DNA from: Pseudomonas triclosanedens
GTDB taxonomy: Bacteria > Pseudomonadota > Gammaproteobacteria > Pseudomonadales > Pseudomonadaceae
Assembly (NCBI RefSeq): GCF_026686735.1
Contig: NZ_CP113432.1
Coordinates: 2,841,001-2,905,000, forward strand
Length of the DNA stretch: 64,000 bases
Direction of reading: 5' to 3'
Shown here: in pieces, positions 25,492-35,851 of the stretch
How the letters are laid out: every line of letters begins with the position of its first letter
How positions within the stretch are numbered: position 1 is the stretch's first letter
Program-made: the position numbers and the translations under genes
The notes under the pieces: model-generated
The model's input: only the letters and a program-made list of their open reading frames with translations
Told to the model about the DNA's origin: nothing
The model's database searches: none

Positions 25492-26505
25492 ATGTCGAGG
25501 CGCCTGTTCTGGTTTGCACTGCTTGTTACCTTGAGTACCGGTGCCGTGGCGGCGCCGGGCTGGAATGTGGGGTTTCATCGCCTGCAGGTCAGCGACCCCC
25601 TCGACCAGCAGCCGATGAAGGCCATCGCGTTCTACCCGACCCGGGCCACCGAGCAGCCGCTGCACCTGGGTAATTTCATCCTCGATGTCGCCTATGAAGG
25701 CAAGACCGCCAATGGGCGCTTTCCACTGCTGGTGATGTCGCATGGCAACTACGGCACGCCACTGGCCCACCGCGACCTGATCGAGGCGCTGGTGCGCAAG
25801 GGCTTCGTGGTTGTGACGCTGCTGCATCCGGGCGACAACCTGCACGATCACAGCCGCCTGGGCGCGTTGAGCAACCTGTACGGCAGGCCGTTGCAGGTCT
25901 CGGAGACCATCAGCGCGGCTTTGCTCGACCCGCAGGTGGCGGCGATGGTCGATCCGCGCAAGATCGGGGTGATCGGTTACTCCGCTGGTGGCGAGACTGC
26001 GTTGATCCTGGCCGGCGCACAGCCACGCCTGGAGCGCTTGCTCAAGTATTGCCAGGCGCGCCCGGACGACCGCGATGCCTGCAGCGAGCAGGGCGAGTTG
26101 CGCGCCGACCGCAACGACCTGGTGCCGATGGCTGATCCCCGTGTCGGCGCCTTGCTGCTGCTGGCGCCGTTGAGCCTGATGTACGGGGTGCATGAATTGC
26201 AGGACGTACAGGTGCCGGTGATGCTCTATACCGGTAACGCCGACAATGTCCTGGACTGGAAGAAGAACGCTCGGGCGCTCGCGCGCAAGCTGCCGCGCCA
26301 GCCGGAGCTCCGGGTGCTGGACGGCGCCGGGCATTTCGTGTTCATGGCACCGTGCTCGGAGGAGGAGCTGGAGGCGACGCCTGATCTGTGCAAGGACACC
26401 GAGGGTCTGGATCGCCGGGCCATCCATCGTGATCTGGCGGCGTCCGCAGCGGAGTTCTTCGATATCAGCCTGGGGAACGCCGTGATGCAGACCTCCGGGC
26501 GCTGA
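25492..26505 (+). CDS. Secreted alpha/beta hydrolase (dienelactone-hydrolase-like)
   Basis: A 337-residue protein with signal peptide MSRRLFWFALLVTLSTGAVA. The fold is alpha/beta hydrolase: LLVMSHGNYGTP (oxyanion region), nucleophile elbow GYSAGGE, Asp in LYTGNADNV and His in LDGAGHFVF. Such periplasmic hydrolases act on esters or acyl groups; the substrate is unknown. The ribosome site is weak. It is a single gene between two terminators. Confidence 0.82.
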   Translation: MSRRLFWFALLVTLSTGAVAAPGWNVGFHRLQVSDPLDQQPMKAIAFYPTRATEQPLHLGNFILDVAYEGKTANGRFPLLVMSHGNYGTPLAHRDLIEALVRKGFVVVTLLHPGDNLHDHSRLGALSNLYGRPLQVSETISAALLDPQVAAMVDPRKIGVIGYSAGGETALILAGAQPRLERLLKYCQARPDDRDACSEQGELRADRNDLVPMADPRVGALLLLAPLSLMYGVHELQDVQVPVMLYTGNADNVLDWKKNARALARKLPRQPELRVLDGAGHFVFMAPCSEEELEATPDLCKDTEGLDRRAIHRDLAASAAEFFDISLGNAVMQTSGR

Positions 26506-26520
26506 GTGCTGGCGCACGGA

Positions 26521-26548
26521 AAAAAGCCCCGCACTGGCGGGGCTTTTT
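26521..26548. terminator. Bidirectional terminator
   Basis: GCCCCGC, ACTG loop, GCGGGGC with A-run before and TTTTT after. It serves the hydrolase gene and, on the other strand, ybiT. Confidence 0.85.
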
Positions 26549-26564
26549 CATGGCCGGGGAACGA

Positions 26565-28154
26565 TCAGACGATCACGCCCTGACTGCGAAGGTAGTCATC
26601 GTAGCTGCCGCTGAAGTCGGTGATGCCGTTCTCCGACAGTTCAATGATGCGCGTTGCCAGCGAGGAGACGAATTCGCGGTCGTGGCTGACGAAGATCAGC
26701 GTGCCCGGGTAGTTCTCCAGGGCCAGGTTGAGCGCCTCGATGGACTCCATGTCCAGGTGGTTGGTCGGTTCGTCCATCACCAGCACGTTGGGCTTCTTCA
26801 GGATCAGCTTGCCGAACAGCATGCGGCCCTGTTCACCGCCGGAGATCACCTTCACCGACTTCTTGATGTCGTCGTTGGAGAACAGCATGCGGCCAAGGGT
26901 GCCGCGTACCAGTTGCTCGCCACCCTGGGTCCACTGAGCCATCCAGTCGAACAGGTTGCAGTCGTCCTCGAAATCCTCGGCGTGGTCCTGGGCGAAGTAG
27001 CCCACGTCCGCGCTGTCTGTCCACTTCACTTCGCCTGCGGTGGGCGCCATCTCGCCGACCAGGGTGCGCAGCAGGGTGGTCTTGCCGATGCCGTTGGGGC
27101 CGATGATGGCGATGCGCTCGCCGGCTTCCACCTGCATGCTCAGGTTCTTGAACAGCGCTACGCCGTCGAAGCCCTGGCTGACTTTTTCCAGGGTCACGGC
27201 CTGACGGTGCAGTTTCTTGTACTGCTCGAAGCGGATGAACGGGCTGACGCGGCTGGACGGCTTGACCTCTTCCAGTTGGATCTTGTCGATCTGGCGGGCA
27301 CGGCTGGTGGCCTGCTTGGCCTTGGAGGCGTTGGCCGAGAAACGGCTGACGAAGGTTTGCAGCTCTGCGATCTGGGCTTTTTTCTTGGCGTTGTCCGAGA
27401 GCAGGCGCTCGCGGGCCTGTTCGGCCGCGGTCATGTACTCGTCGTAGTTGCCCGGGAACAGGCGCAGCTCGCCGTAGTCCAGGTCCGCCATGTGGGTGCA
27501 GACGCTGTTCAGGAAGTGGCGGTCGTGGGAAATGATGATCATGGTGCTGTTACGCGCCGTGATGATGTTTTCCAGCCAGCGGATGGTATTGATGTCCAGG
27601 TGGTTTGTCGGTTCGTCGAGCAGCAGCAGGTCAGGATCGGAGAACAGCGCCTGGGCCAGCAGCACGCGCAGCTTCCAGCCCGGAGCCACGGCACTCATCG
27701 GGCCGAAGTGCTGTTCCAGCGGAATACCCAGGCCCAGCAGCAACTCGCCGGCGCGGGATTCGGCGGTGTAGCCGTCGAACTCGGCGAACTGGACTTCCAG
27801 TTCGGCCACGGCCATGCCGTCTTCCTCGCTCATCTCCGGCAGGGAGTAGATGCGGTCGCGCTCGGCCTTGACCTTCCACAGTTCTTCGTGGCCCATGATC
27901 ACGGTGTCGATCACGGAGAATTCTTCGTAGGCGAACTGATCCTGGCGCAGCTTGCCCAGGCGCACGCCGTTTTCCAGCATCACCTGGCCGGAAGACGGCT
28001 CCAGTTCGCCGCCGAGGATCTTCATGAACGTGGATTTGCCGCAACCGTTGGCGCCGATCAGGCCGTAGCGGTTGCCGTTGCCGAACTTGACGGAAACGTT
28101 TTCGAACAGCGGCTTGGCGCCAAACTGCATGGTGATATTCGCAGTGGAAATCAA
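26565..28154 (-). CDS. ybiT: YbiT-type ABC-F ATPase
   Basis: A 529-residue ABC-F protein with two ATPase domains: Walker [10 protein letters not shown] and GPNGIGKTT, signature-like [13 protein letters not shown] and SGGEQGRML, Walker [13 protein letters not shown] and [12 protein letters not shown], and the inter-domain linker rich in Lys/Arg. It acts on the ribosome in translation control. I choose TTG 28154 as start: it gives the family's usual N-terminus ([15 protein letters not shown]) and length (about 530) and has AAGGG 8 bp upstream. An ATG at 28178 would add eight residues. Confidence 0.9.
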   Translation of the reverse strand: MISTANITMQFGAKPLFENVSVKFGNGNRYGLIGANGCGKSTFMKILGGELEPSSGQVMLENGVRLGKLRQDQFAYEEFSVIDTVIMGHEELWKVKAERDRIYSLPEMSEEDGMAVAELEVQFAEFDGYTAESRAGELLLGLGIPLEQHFGPMSAVAPGWKLRVLLAQALFSDPDLLLLDEPTNHLDINTIRWLENIITARNSTMIIISHDRHFLNSVCTHMADLDYGELRLFPGNYDEYMTAAEQARERLLSDNAKKKAQIAELQTFVSRFSANASKAKQATSRARQIDKIQLEEVKPSSRVSPFIRFEQYKKLHRQAVTLEKVSQGFDGVALFKNLSMQVEAGERIAIIGPNGIGKTTLLRTLVGEMAPTAGEVKWTDSADVGYFAQDHAEDFEDDCNLFDWMAQWTQGGEQLVRGTLGRMLFSNDDIKKSVKVISGGEQGRMLFGKLILKKPNVLVMDEPTNHLDMESIEALNLALENYPGTLIFVSHDREFVSSLATRIIELSENGITDFSGSYDDYLRSQGVIV

Positions 28155-28391
28155 CTGGGTAACCCTTGGCTGGAACATGGTGCGCGCCGGGCGCGAACGG
28201 CGCGGGCGGGCAGGGAAGGCGGGCGCTGAAGGGCGCTTCCGACAAAGCCGCCTATTATGCCACAGGCGGGCGCCGGCTTGCATGTTTGCCGCTGCAGCGC
28301 CCGTTATTCGGGCATGTGGCGGTATCAGACAGTTGAAAGCCGCCATTGTCCTGCATCAGAATTCGGTGTTCAGAATTCTGGTGGGGGCTGT

Positions 28392-29342
28392 ATGAAAATC
28401 CTTAACGCTCAACATTCGCTCAAGCAGTACCTGGAGCAGGTCAGCGGCAAGCTGATCACCGTTGTCTCGGCCTCCGCCAGTGAAACCGAGTCGCTGATCG
28501 AAACCCTGGTGGAGAACGGCAATCGCCTCGATCTGCTGGTGGGTACCATCAACGCGTTCACCTCGCCGGACTTCATCGATTTCTGCGTGCGCGATGCGGG
28601 CGGCAGTGTGACGCTGCATGTCGATTTCCGCGCGCAGAACAGCGTGCACTGGAAGCTGATCCTGATCGAACCGGATGTAGTCATTCTGGGTAGCGCCAAT
28701 TTCACCGAAATCGGCCTTAGCCTGACCCGCGATACCTGCGCGGTGATCCAGGACGCGGCGCTGTATGCCGACTATCTGGCGCGTGTCGAGCAGATCAAGG
28801 CCACCGACGGCGTGGTGCTGGGCGAGGATGCTCCGGCCTTTGACGAGATGCTGGACGAGTACCGCCAGAGTCACCGCCGCATGCAGGCGAGCCTGGCGCG
28901 CAGCGCGCAGTATCTGGATGGAGAGAGCTGGCTGGGCGACGAGACCAACCAGAGCATCCCGCTGTTCATCTGGTACAGCGATCACTCCGACGAATCCGAA
29001 GAACAGGCCGAAGCCTTCCTGCATGCCAGCAGCGATGGCGTGGACTGGGACGATGTGCGCGAGTTCTTCACCTACGAATGCGCCGAGGGCGTGCTGCCCT
29101 ACGAAGAAGGCGACATGGTGCTGACCGCGCGCTGCAACGGCACGCACATCGGCTTCTACACCTTCGACCGCATCCTCTATCGCAACGGCACCTACTACAT
29201 CTACTCCTACCGCAAGAAGCGCTATACCCAGCCGTTCAAGCTGGAGGATGCGAAAGAGCGGCTGAAGGAGGCGATCCCCGCGTGGTACGAGGAGATGCGT
29301 ACTTCCCTCAACCGCCACGACATCAACAGCGTGGTGCGCTGA
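28392..29342 (+). CDS. PLD-like protein with single HKD motif
   Basis: A 316-residue protein. A phospholipase D-type half site is visible around residues 78-105: HWKLILIEPDVVILGSANFTE (H-x-K then GSANFT). Only one HKD-like motif is present, so it may act as a dimer or be a nuclease-type PLD protein. The C-terminal ~130 residues (from QSIPLFIWYSD) are acidic and of unknown fold. It is divergent from ybiT across 237 bp. ATG follows GGGGGCTGT. Confidence 0.75.
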   Translation: MKILNAQHSLKQYLEQVSGKLITVVSASASETESLIETLVENGNRLDLLVGTINAFTSPDFIDFCVRDAGGSVTLHVDFRAQNSVHWKLILIEPDVVILGSANFTEIGLSLTRDTCAVIQDAALYADYLARVEQIKATDGVVLGEDAPAFDEMLDEYRQSHRRMQASLARSAQYLDGESWLGDETNQSIPLFIWYSDHSDESEEQAEAFLHASSDGVDWDDVREFFTYECAEGVLPYEEGDMVLTARCNGTHIGFYTFDRILYRNGTYYIYSYRKKRYTQPFKLEDAKERLKEAIPAWYEEMRTSLNRHDINSVVR

Positions 29343-29496
29343 GCGGCCGTTCATCGGCCGGTGCCGCGGTGACTTCCGGGTCGTCGGCGTGCGCCTTGGC
29401 TTTTCCGGTGGGGATGGCTAGCCTACCGCCAGTATGTCGGCGCTGCCTGATGGCGGCGCGCCGATTCGCCGGAAATATGACAGGAGGCAACGGACC

Positions 29497-29784
29497 GTGC
29501 CCAAACTCCCTGCCGATGAAACTCCCCCTCGCCGCCGCATGCGCTGGCACTGGCGCCTGCTGACGCTGAAGATCTACATCCTCTCGGTGTTCCTGTTGGC
29601 CTGCATGCTCGGCGGCTGCGCGATGCTGTTCCTCAATGTGCTCAACGACAGCCTGGACGCGGGGCAACGCCTGGGGTCGCTGCTTGCCGGCGGCCTGATC
29701 CTGCTGCTGTGCATCCATATCCTGCGCATGTCGCTGCCGCCATTGAACGTCTCGCGGTTGTGGCGGCGACGCGGCCTGGAATGA
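29497..29784 (+). CDS. Small two-helix membrane protein
   Basis: A 95-residue hypothetical protein. A basic, Pro-rich N-terminus is followed by two membrane helices (IYILSVFLLACMLGGCAMLFL and a second at LGSLLAGGLILLLCIHIL). GTG 29497 is preferred because AGGAGG lies 9 bp upstream; an ATG at 29434 has no ribosome site. A hairpin terminator follows directly. No function recognised. Confidence 0.65.
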   Translation: MPKLPADETPPRRRMRWHWRLLTLKIYILSVFLLACMLGGCAMLFLNVLNDSLDAGQRLGSLLAGGLILLLCIHILRMSLPPLNVSRLWRRRGLE

Positions 29785-29787
29785 AAA

Positions 29788-29820
29788 ACGCCCCGAGGCA
29801 TCGCTGCCACGGGGCGTTTC
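29788..29820. terminator. Bidirectional terminator between small membrane gene and porin
   Basis: ACGCCCCG and CGGGGCGT form the outer stem, with an inner GGCA-TCGC-TGCC stem. An A-run precedes and TTTCG follows. Confidence 0.75.
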
Positions 29821-29842
29821 GCATCAGGCGTCGATCAGCGCA

Positions 29843-31135
29843 TCAGAAGATGTTGACCGGGTACTCGACGAACACGCGGACTTCGTTGCCGTCGGTGTTG
29901 TACTGCCAGGCGTCGTTGGAAACGCGAAGCCAGGAACCGCGCAGCTTGACCGACAGATCCTTGGCCGGGCCGTCCTGCACCACGTACTTCAACTGGTTGA
30001 AGACTTCACGCTCCTTGCCGTCGCTGGTGTAGTCAGTCTTGATGTTGTCGCCGTAGACGTAGGCCACCTGATAGCTCAGGCCCGGTACACCGTACTCGCT
30101 GAAGTCGATGCCGTAGCTGGCCTGCCAGGAGCGCTCGTCCTCGCCGTTGAAGTCCGACCAGTAGGAGTTGGCCAGCCAGATGGTGGTGCCGCCGTCGCCC
30201 AGGCCGCCCTCGTTCTGATACCAGCCGTACTGGTAGCCGGAGTCGCCGTTGTTGCGCTGGTGCGCGACCATGAAGGTGTGCGCGCCGATGTTGTATGCCG
30301 CCGACAGGCTCCAGATGGTGTTCTTGGTACCGTCGATGTCATGGTCGGCAGCGAAGTCCTCGTTCACCCGGGTGCGGTAGCCGTTGAAGTCCAGGGTAAG
30401 TGACTGCTTGTCGGCCAGCGGGATGACGTAGTTCAGGTTCATGTACTGCTTGCGAGCGACATCTTCGCTCTCGTAACCGTACAGCGAGCCGCTGAAGTTG
30501 TCGGTGAACTTGTAGCTGCCTCCGAACACGTCGATGCGCTTCAGCCCGCCGCTGTCACGGCCTTCGGCGCTCTTGCGGGTCTCCGAAGTGAAGCGGCCGA
30601 CGTTAAGCTCCAGGCCTTCGATTTCCTTGGAAGTGATCAGGGTGCCGGTGAAGCTTTCCGGCAGCAGGCGGGAGTTGTCGTAGCTCAGGACCGGCAGGGA
30701 CGGCATCTGGTCGCCGTACTTGATCACGGTATTGGAGAAGCGCGCCTTCACCGCGCCACCGGCGCGAGCCAGGTCGCTGGCGGCTTCGCCGCTGTCGCCC
30801 TGCTTGAAGAAGTCGATGCCGGGGGCACCGCTCTTGCCCTGGCCACCGTCCAGGCGCACGGCATACATGCCAAACGCGTCGACGCCGAAGCCGACGGTGC
30901 CCTGGGTGAAGCCGGAGGTGAAGGTGGCGGTAGCGGCCTGGCCCCACTCGGCCTTGTCGTGAGCCTTGCCGCCCGGAGTTTCGTGCCACTTGTCGCGGTT
31001 CATGTAGGCATTGCGGAAGAACAGGTCCAGGTGGCTGTCTTCGACGAAGCCGTTGGCGGTGGACTGGTCTTCGGCGATGGCCGCGGTGGACGCGAGGATG
31101 CCCAGTGCGAGCAGGCTGATCCGGTGGTGCAACAT
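29843..31135 (-). CDS. OprD-family outer-membrane porin
   Basis: A 430-residue porin with signal peptide MLHHRISLLALGILASTAAIA. Family marks are SHLDLFFRNAYMNRD, EWGQAATATFTSGFTQGTVGFGVDAFGMYA in parts, MPSLPVLSYDNSRLLPESF and the C-terminal VFVEYPVNIF ending in Phe. These 18-strand channels take up specific small nutrients such as amino acids or aromatic acids; the substrate cannot be told. ATG follows CAAGGAAAACA. Confidence 0.92.
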   Translation of the reverse strand: MLHHRISLLALGILASTAAIAEDQSTANGFVEDSHLDLFFRNAYMNRDKWHETPGGKAHDKAEWGQAATATFTSGFTQGTVGFGVDAFGMYAVRLDGGQGKSGAPGIDFFKQGDSGEAASDLARAGGAVKARFSNTVIKYGDQMPSLPVLSYDNSRLLPESFTGTLITSKEIEGLELNVGRFTSETRKSAEGRDSGGLKRIDVFGGSYKFTDNFSGSLYGYESEDVARKQYMNLNYVIPLADKQSLTLDFNGYRTRVNEDFAADHDIDGTKNTIWSLSAAYNIGAHTFMVAHQRNNGDSGYQYGWYQNEGGLGDGGTTIWLANSYWSDFNGEDERSWQASYGIDFSEYGVPGLSYQVAYVYGDNIKTDYTSDGKEREVFNQLKYVVQDGPAKDLSVKLRGSWLRVSNDAWQYNTDGNEVRVFVEYPVNIF

Positions 31136-31505
31136 GTTGTTTTCCTTGTGCTAATGGTGCAGCGCCGACAAGACGGAAAAAGGCGTCCCGCCCCGATGTG
31201 TGTCATCAGGGAGATGGCGTCCTGTGCTGGCTGGTTCGTTATGTTTGTAGTCGGCCCCAGGGGCCACAGCGACGCGATGATAGCAGAGGATCGAAGGATT
31301 TCGGATTGGATGGGAGCATCCTTGACATTGCTCCGGATCAGCGGCGACGCGTACTTTGCGACGCCAATGGCAAGGGCCACCTTTTTTGCAGATTTTCTTC
31401 ACGAAAGATTGACGACAGCGTTCCTAGCATCGCCCCCGCTCATGGATCGGGGCCTGAATGCCGCGGTTCACAAGCGCTTCCCGTATTCCCGGAACCTTGT
31501 CCCCG

Positions 31506-33152
31506 ATGTTCAAGCTTCGTCCGCTTCGCCCCGAATGGGTCACGTTGTCAGCCAGTATCCTGCTACTCGCGTGCTACAACCTGCCGCTTTGGCGCCATTT
31601 GCTGGAAATCACACCGACCGGCTGGTCGGGGCGTCTGCTGGCCGGCGCCTTCATCCTGCTGCTGGGGGTGTGTTTCAACCTGATACTGACGCTGTTCGCC
31701 TTCCGGGGTGTGCTCAAGCCGGTGCTGACCGTACTGCTGCTGATGAGCGCCGGAGTGGCCTACTTCATGAACCAGTACGGCGTACTGATCGATGTCGAGA
31801 TGCTGCGCAACGTGCTGGAGACCGACCCCGCCGAGGTGCGCGATCTGCTGTCGTTCAAGCTCGCGATCTACCTGCTGCTCGGGCTGCTGCCGGTGGTGCT
31901 GCTCTGGCGTCTGCCGATCGCCTACCGTCCTTGGCCGCGCGAGCTGCTGAGCAAGGCCTGTGTGGGTGTGGTCTCGATGCTGATGATCGGCGGCATCGCG
32001 CTGGGGAACTACCAGGGCCTGTCGTCGATGCTGCGCAACCACCACGAACTGCGCCTGCAGGTCACGCCGAGCAATACCGTGGGCGCGCTGTTCAGCCTGG
32101 CCAAGGGCAAGGCGGTAGCCGGGAGCAAGGAGCTGCGGACGGTGGCCGGCGATGCGCAGCGCTCATCCAGCTGGCAGACGCACGGGCGCAAATCCCTTAC
32201 CGTGCTGGTGGTCGGCGAAAGCGCGCGGGCCGAGAACTTCGCGCTCAACGGCTATCCGCGCAACACTACTCCGCGTCTGAGCGCCGAGCAGGGCGTGATC
32301 AACTTCAGCGACGTGCATTCCTGCGGCACCGAAACCGCCGTCTCGGTGCCGTGCATGTTTTCCGACCTGACGCGCCAGCACTACAGCGACTCCGAGGCCA
32401 AGAGCCAGGAAGGCCTGCTCGATGTGCTCAAGCGCGCGGGTTTCCAGGTGCTGTGGCGGGACAACCAGTCCGGCTGCAAAGGCACCTGCGACCGGGTCGC
32501 CTTCCAGGACATGAGCCACTCGAACGACCTGACGCTGTGCGGTGACGGCGAGTGCCACGACGAGATCCTGCTCAAGGACCTGCAGGCTTATATCGATGGG
32601 CTGGATCGCGACACCGTGCTGGTCCTGCACCAGATGGGCAGCCACGGCCCGGCTTACTACAAGCGCTACCCGAAGGACTTCGAGAAATTCACCCCGGTAT
32701 GCCAGAGCAATGACCTGAGCGCCTGCTCGCGGGACAGCATCGTGAACGGTTACGACAACACCGTCCTGTATACCGACCATGTACTGGCCAGCCTGATCGA
32801 CCTGCTGCGCAGCAATCAATCGAAGCTGGACACCGCGATGATCTACATGGCCGACCACGGCGAATCGCTGGGCGAGTACAACCTGTTCCTGCACGGCACG
32901 CCTTACATGCTCGCACCTGACCAGCAGAAGCACGTCGGTATGCTGGCGTGGTTCTCCGAGGGCTACCAGCAATCCTTCGCGCTGGATGGCGCCTGCCTGC
33001 GCCAGCGCAGCGGCCAGCCGCTGTCCCAGGACAACCTGTTCCACTCCATGCTCGGCCTGCTGGAGGTGCGTACCCGCACCTACAACGCTGACCTGGACAT
33101 GTTCGCCGGTTGCCGCGAGCCCTCGGTGCGTCAGGCCCTGGCATTCGACTGA
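31506..33152 (+). CDS. eptA: EptA-type lipid A phosphoethanolamine transferase
   Basis: A 548-residue inner-membrane enzyme. Five N-terminal membrane helices (about residues 10-180) are followed by a periplasmic sulfatase-like domain with [13 protein letters not shown] (metal site), [13 protein letters not shown] (nucleophile Thr and paired Cys), [15 protein letters not shown] and [10 protein letters not shown]. It adds phosphoethanolamine to lipid A and so lowers binding of cationic peptides such as polymyxin. The start is not sharply set: ATG 31506 has a weak site, and the frame is open to 31458. It ends overlapping a convergent MFS gene by 22 bp. Confidence 0.92.
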   Translation: MFKLRPLRPEWVTLSASILLLACYNLPLWRHLLEITPTGWSGRLLAGAFILLLGVCFNLILTLFAFRGVLKPVLTVLLLMSAGVAYFMNQYGVLIDVEMLRNVLETDPAEVRDLLSFKLAIYLLLGLLPVVLLWRLPIAYRPWPRELLSKACVGVVSMLMIGGIALGNYQGLSSMLRNHHELRLQVTPSNTVGALFSLAKGKAVAGSKELRTVAGDAQRSSSWQTHGRKSLTVLVVGESARAENFALNGYPRNTTPRLSAEQGVINFSDVHSCGTETAVSVPCMFSDLTRQHYSDSEAKSQEGLLDVLKRAGFQVLWRDNQSGCKGTCDRVAFQDMSHSNDLTLCGDGECHDEILLKDLQAYIDGLDRDTVLVLHQMGSHGPAYYKRYPKDFEKFTPVCQSNDLSACSRDSIVNGYDNTVLYTDHVLASLIDLLRSNQSKLDTAMIYMADHGESLGEYNLFLHGTPYMLAPDQQKHVGMLAWFSEGYQQSFALDGACLRQRSGQPLSQDNLFHSMLGLLEVRTRTYNADLDMFAGCREPSVRQALAFD

Positions 33153-34330
33153 GGGGCGAACGAGCGCTGGTAGAGCACCAGGCTGAGTGCCAGCCCGCTC
33201 AACGCCGCCAGCGCGGCGAACAGGAAGATCGAGCCGAAACCGAAGGCGCCGGCGATGGCGCCCACCAGCGGCCCGGTGATGCCTAGCGATACGTCGATGA
33301 ACAGCGAATAGGCGCCCAGCGCGGCGCCTCGGTTGGATGCCGGTACCAGGCCGACTGCTTCGACGCCCAGGGCCGGGAACACCAGGGAAAATCCGAAGCC
33401 GCTCAGCGCCGCACCGGCCAGGGCGAGCCAGGGCGAGGGCGCGAGCCATAGCAGCGCCAGGCCGATGCTCTCCACCGAGAGGCAGGCGATGGCTACGCGG
33501 AAGCCGCCGTGCCGGTTGATCGCATTGGCAAACAGCAGGCGAGCGCCGATGAAGCAGCCGCCGAAGGCGGTCAGGCAGTAGACCGCATCGCTCCAGCCAC
33601 GGCTGCCGTAGTACAGGGTGATGAAGGTAGCGATGGTACCGAAGCCGATACCGCCCAGCGCCAGCCCCATACCGTGTGGAAGCACGCGCCCGAGCACGTG
33701 GTGGAAGGGCATGCGCTCGCCGTGTACCAGCGCGGCCGGACGCTTGGGCCAGGCAAGGGCGAAGCCCAGCGTTGCCAGCAGAATGATGCCCACTCCCATG
33801 CTGGCCAGCCCCAGGTGCTGCACCATCAGCACGCCCAGCGGCGCACCTATGGCCAGAGCGCCGTAGCTGGCGATGCCGTTCCAGGAAATCACCTTTGCGG
33901 TATTCGCCGCGCCGACCCGGTCGATGCCCCAACTGATGGATGCGCTACCCACCAGGCTCTCGGAGGTTCCCAGCACCAGTCGCGCGAGCATCAGCAGCCC
34001 CAGGCTGACCCACGGCACGCCCTGGGTCGACCAGGATGCCAGCATCAATGCGCCGCTGCCGGCGCAGCCGGCCATGCCGTAGAGCACGGCGCGCTTAGGG
34101 CCGAGAGTATCGATCACCTGGCCGGCGTAGGGGCGGGTGAGCAGCGTGGCGAGGTACTGGATGCTGATCACCAGTCCCGCCAGTACCGAGCCGAAACCAA
34201 GGTCGGTATGTACGTAGCCGGGCAGGACCGCCAGGGGGATGCCGATGGTCAGGTAGGCGATGAAGGTGAAGAGGACGACGGAGACCACCTGGAGTGTGGT
34301 CCCGGTGCCGGAGCGGGATTCGGCGGGCAT
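33131..34330 (-). CDS. MFS transporter (YfcJ/YhhS-like)
   Basis: About 399 residues with 12 membrane segments. The MFS loop 2-3 signature appears as [21 protein letters not shown] in two parts, and GESLVG-like motif [15 protein letters not shown]. Related arabinose-efflux-like exporters remove sugars or drugs; the substrate is unknown. Start is uncertain: ATG 34330 is used, with an in-frame GTG at 34363 and TTG at 34396 upstream. Its 3' end overlaps eptA by 22 bp on the other strand. Confidence 0.85.
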   Translation of the reverse strand: MPAESRSGTGTTLQVVSVVLFTFIAYLTIGIPLAVLPGYVHTDLGFGSVLAGLVISIQYLATLLTRPYAGQVIDTLGPKRAVLYGMAGCAGSGALMLASWSTQGVPWVSLGLLMLARLVLGTSESLVGSASISWGIDRVGAANTAKVISWNGIASYGALAIGAPLGVLMVQHLGLASMGVGIILLATLGFALAWPKRPAALVHGERMPFHHVLGRVLPHGMGLALGGIGFGTIATFITLYYGSRGWSDAVYCLTAFGGCFIGARLLFANAINRHGGFRVAIACLSVESIGLALLWLAPSPWLALAGAALSGFGFSLVFPALGVEAVGLVPASNRGAALGAYSLFIDVSLGITGPLVGAIAGAFGFGSIFLFAALAALSGLALSLVLYQRSFAPQSNARA

Positions 34331-34469
34331 GGCGGGCGATCGGGGGCTGCGGGTAGATGGCACATGATGGACCCGGTCCGGCGTGTAGGAAAGCAAGCTA
34401 ACGAACTACCTTTGACGACAGCGGCTTTCATCCCCGCGCGGGGCAGGCGCCGCCGCTTCGTGCGCGTTC

Positions 34470-35024
34470 TCAGGTCCGCCGGAACAGCGTCGGGTAATCC
34501 AGCACCAGGCCGTCGTCGTCCACCGTCAGCAGCGCCTGGAAGTTCGTTCCTTCCAGGTTCTCGTAGCGGTAGTGGCTGGCATCGATGCGGGTATAGCCCT
34601 GGCGCATGCGCGTCGGCCAGAGCCGTGGCGCTTCCAGATAGACCACCGCCAGTTCGCGGCGCTCACCATCGGCGAGCTTGAGGCGGCGGATAGGGAAGGT
34701 GTTGGTGAAGGGGGTCGGCCAGATGTCGATATCCAGGCAGCCATCCAGCTCGCCCAGGGGTTCGCCTGCGGCGGTGCGCCAGTGGCCTTCGCCGTCGGCG
34801 AGCAAGTGCAGCAGACATTCACCACGGCTGCTCTCGACGCTGAAACATGCCTCAAGCAGGCGCCAGTCGGCATCCCACTGCAATCGATAGTCCAACTGAT
34901 AGGACGGCCCACCGGCCTCATCAATGGCGCGAAGCTGGCTTTCCGCGCGGCCATCGGTCAACAGCAATTCTTCCCAGCTCGACACCGGAGCACGCCAGAG
35001 TCCTTCCCAACGCAGCGTCTTCAT
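34470..35024 (-). CDS. Putative glycolipid-binding family protein (DUF1089)
   Basis: A 184-residue protein with the DUF1089/glycolipid-bind pattern: LRWEGLWRAP at the start, YQLDYRLQWDADWRL, LDIDIWPTPFTNTFPIRRL and YTRIDASHYRYENL. A P. aeruginosa member has a known structure but no clear role. It is the last of three minus-strand genes joined by four-base overlaps (PPIase, MmcQ/YjbR, this gene). Confidence 0.8.
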   Translation of the reverse strand: MKTLRWEGLWRAPVSSWEELLLTDGRAESQLRAIDEAGGPSYQLDYRLQWDADWRLLEACFSVESSRGECLLHLLADGEGHWRTAAGEPLGELDGCLDIDIWPTPFTNTFPIRRLKLADGERRELAVVYLEAPRLWPTRMRQGYTRIDASHYRYENLEGTNFQALLTVDDDGLVLDYPTLFRRT

Positions 35025-35392
35025 GGTGTCACATCCAGCAGCAGGCCCAGCCGTTGGCGCTTGGGCAGGCGCGCGACCACCAACTGATGCGAGCGAGTCA
35101 GCGCCTCGCGCAACTCGGCGTCTCCCAGGGGGTAGGGGCGTTGCATCGCGACCCAGTAGGCTCGCGCCAGATAGGGCGCCGGGCGGATGCCGGGACGGTC
35201 GACGTAGCCGAGGAACAGTTCCGGCCCGACCTTGAAGGCCAGCCCGCCGGCGCCTTCGTCGAGAAAGTCGAGGATGGCGAACATCTTGTTGCCGGCCACC
35301 GAGAATACGCGGTTGCTACCCCATTTGATGTCCTCGCGTGCGCCGGGCAGTTGCAGGCAAAAGCTGGCGATCTGTTGTGGCGTCATCGTCAA
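35021..35392 (-). CDS. MmcQ/YjbR-family protein
   Basis: A 123-residue MmcQ/YjbR protein with LPGAREDIKWGSNRVFSVAGNKMF in two parts and the C-terminal LTRSHQLVVARLPK. The family has a double-stranded DNA-binding-like fold but no established role. It overlaps both neighbours by ATGA, so the three are one unit. Confidence 0.85.
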   Translation of the reverse strand: MTMTPQQIASFCLQLPGAREDIKWGSNRVFSVAGNKMFAILDFLDEGAGGLAFKVGPELFLGYVDRPGIRPAPYLARAYWVAMQRPYPLGDAELREALTRSHQLVVARLPKRQRLGLLLDVTP

Positions 35393-35667
35393 TCCCTGAA
35401 ATAGACCTCGACCAGATGGTAGCCGAACTGGCTCTTGACCGGACCGTGGACCACGCCGACCGGCTTCTTGAAGATCACCTGGTCGATGCTGCGGACCATC
35501 TGCCCCGGTCGAACCTCACCCAGATCGCCGCCGCGCTTGCCGGAGGCGCAGGTGGAATGCTTGCGCGCCAGGGCGGCGAAATCCTCGCCACGGGACAGGC
35601 GCTGCTTGATCTGCTCGGCTTCGGCGGCGGTCTTGACCAGGATGTGGCGGGCCATCGCGACAGGCAT
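35389..35667 (-). CDS. ppiC: Parvulin-type peptidyl-prolyl isomerase (PpiC)
   Basis: A 92-residue free-standing parvulin. It shows ARHILVKTAAEAEQIKQRL, FAALARKHSTC, GGDLGEVRPGQMV and VKSQFGYHLVEV, the complete PpiC domain without signal peptide, so it is cytoplasmic. The start could be ATG 35667 or the in-frame ATG 12 bp later that gives MARHILVKT. Confidence 0.92.
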   Translation of the reverse strand: MPVAMARHILVKTAAEAEQIKQRLSRGEDFAALARKHSTCASGKRGGDLGEVRPGQMVRSIDQVIFKKPVGVVHGPVKSQFGYHLVEVYFRD

Positions 35668-35851
35668 CGGTGTTTCCTCGGAAAGTCAGGCGGGACGGGC
35701 ATTGTACGGCAGCGGTGACGCACTTCGCATTTTGCGGTGGGTGGCGTTGTGCCTTATCGGGCCGCTGCCTAGAGTCGCGGGAAATTTCCGACAAATAGGA
35801 CGGCTCTTATTGAAGCCATCCAACAGCCCCTTGCGAACGGATGCAGTTCTT

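Noticed and set aside
31136-31505. PmrA- or ColR-type operator upstream of eptA
   Set aside because: I looked for paired CTTAAG-like or ColR-like repeats and found no convincing match.
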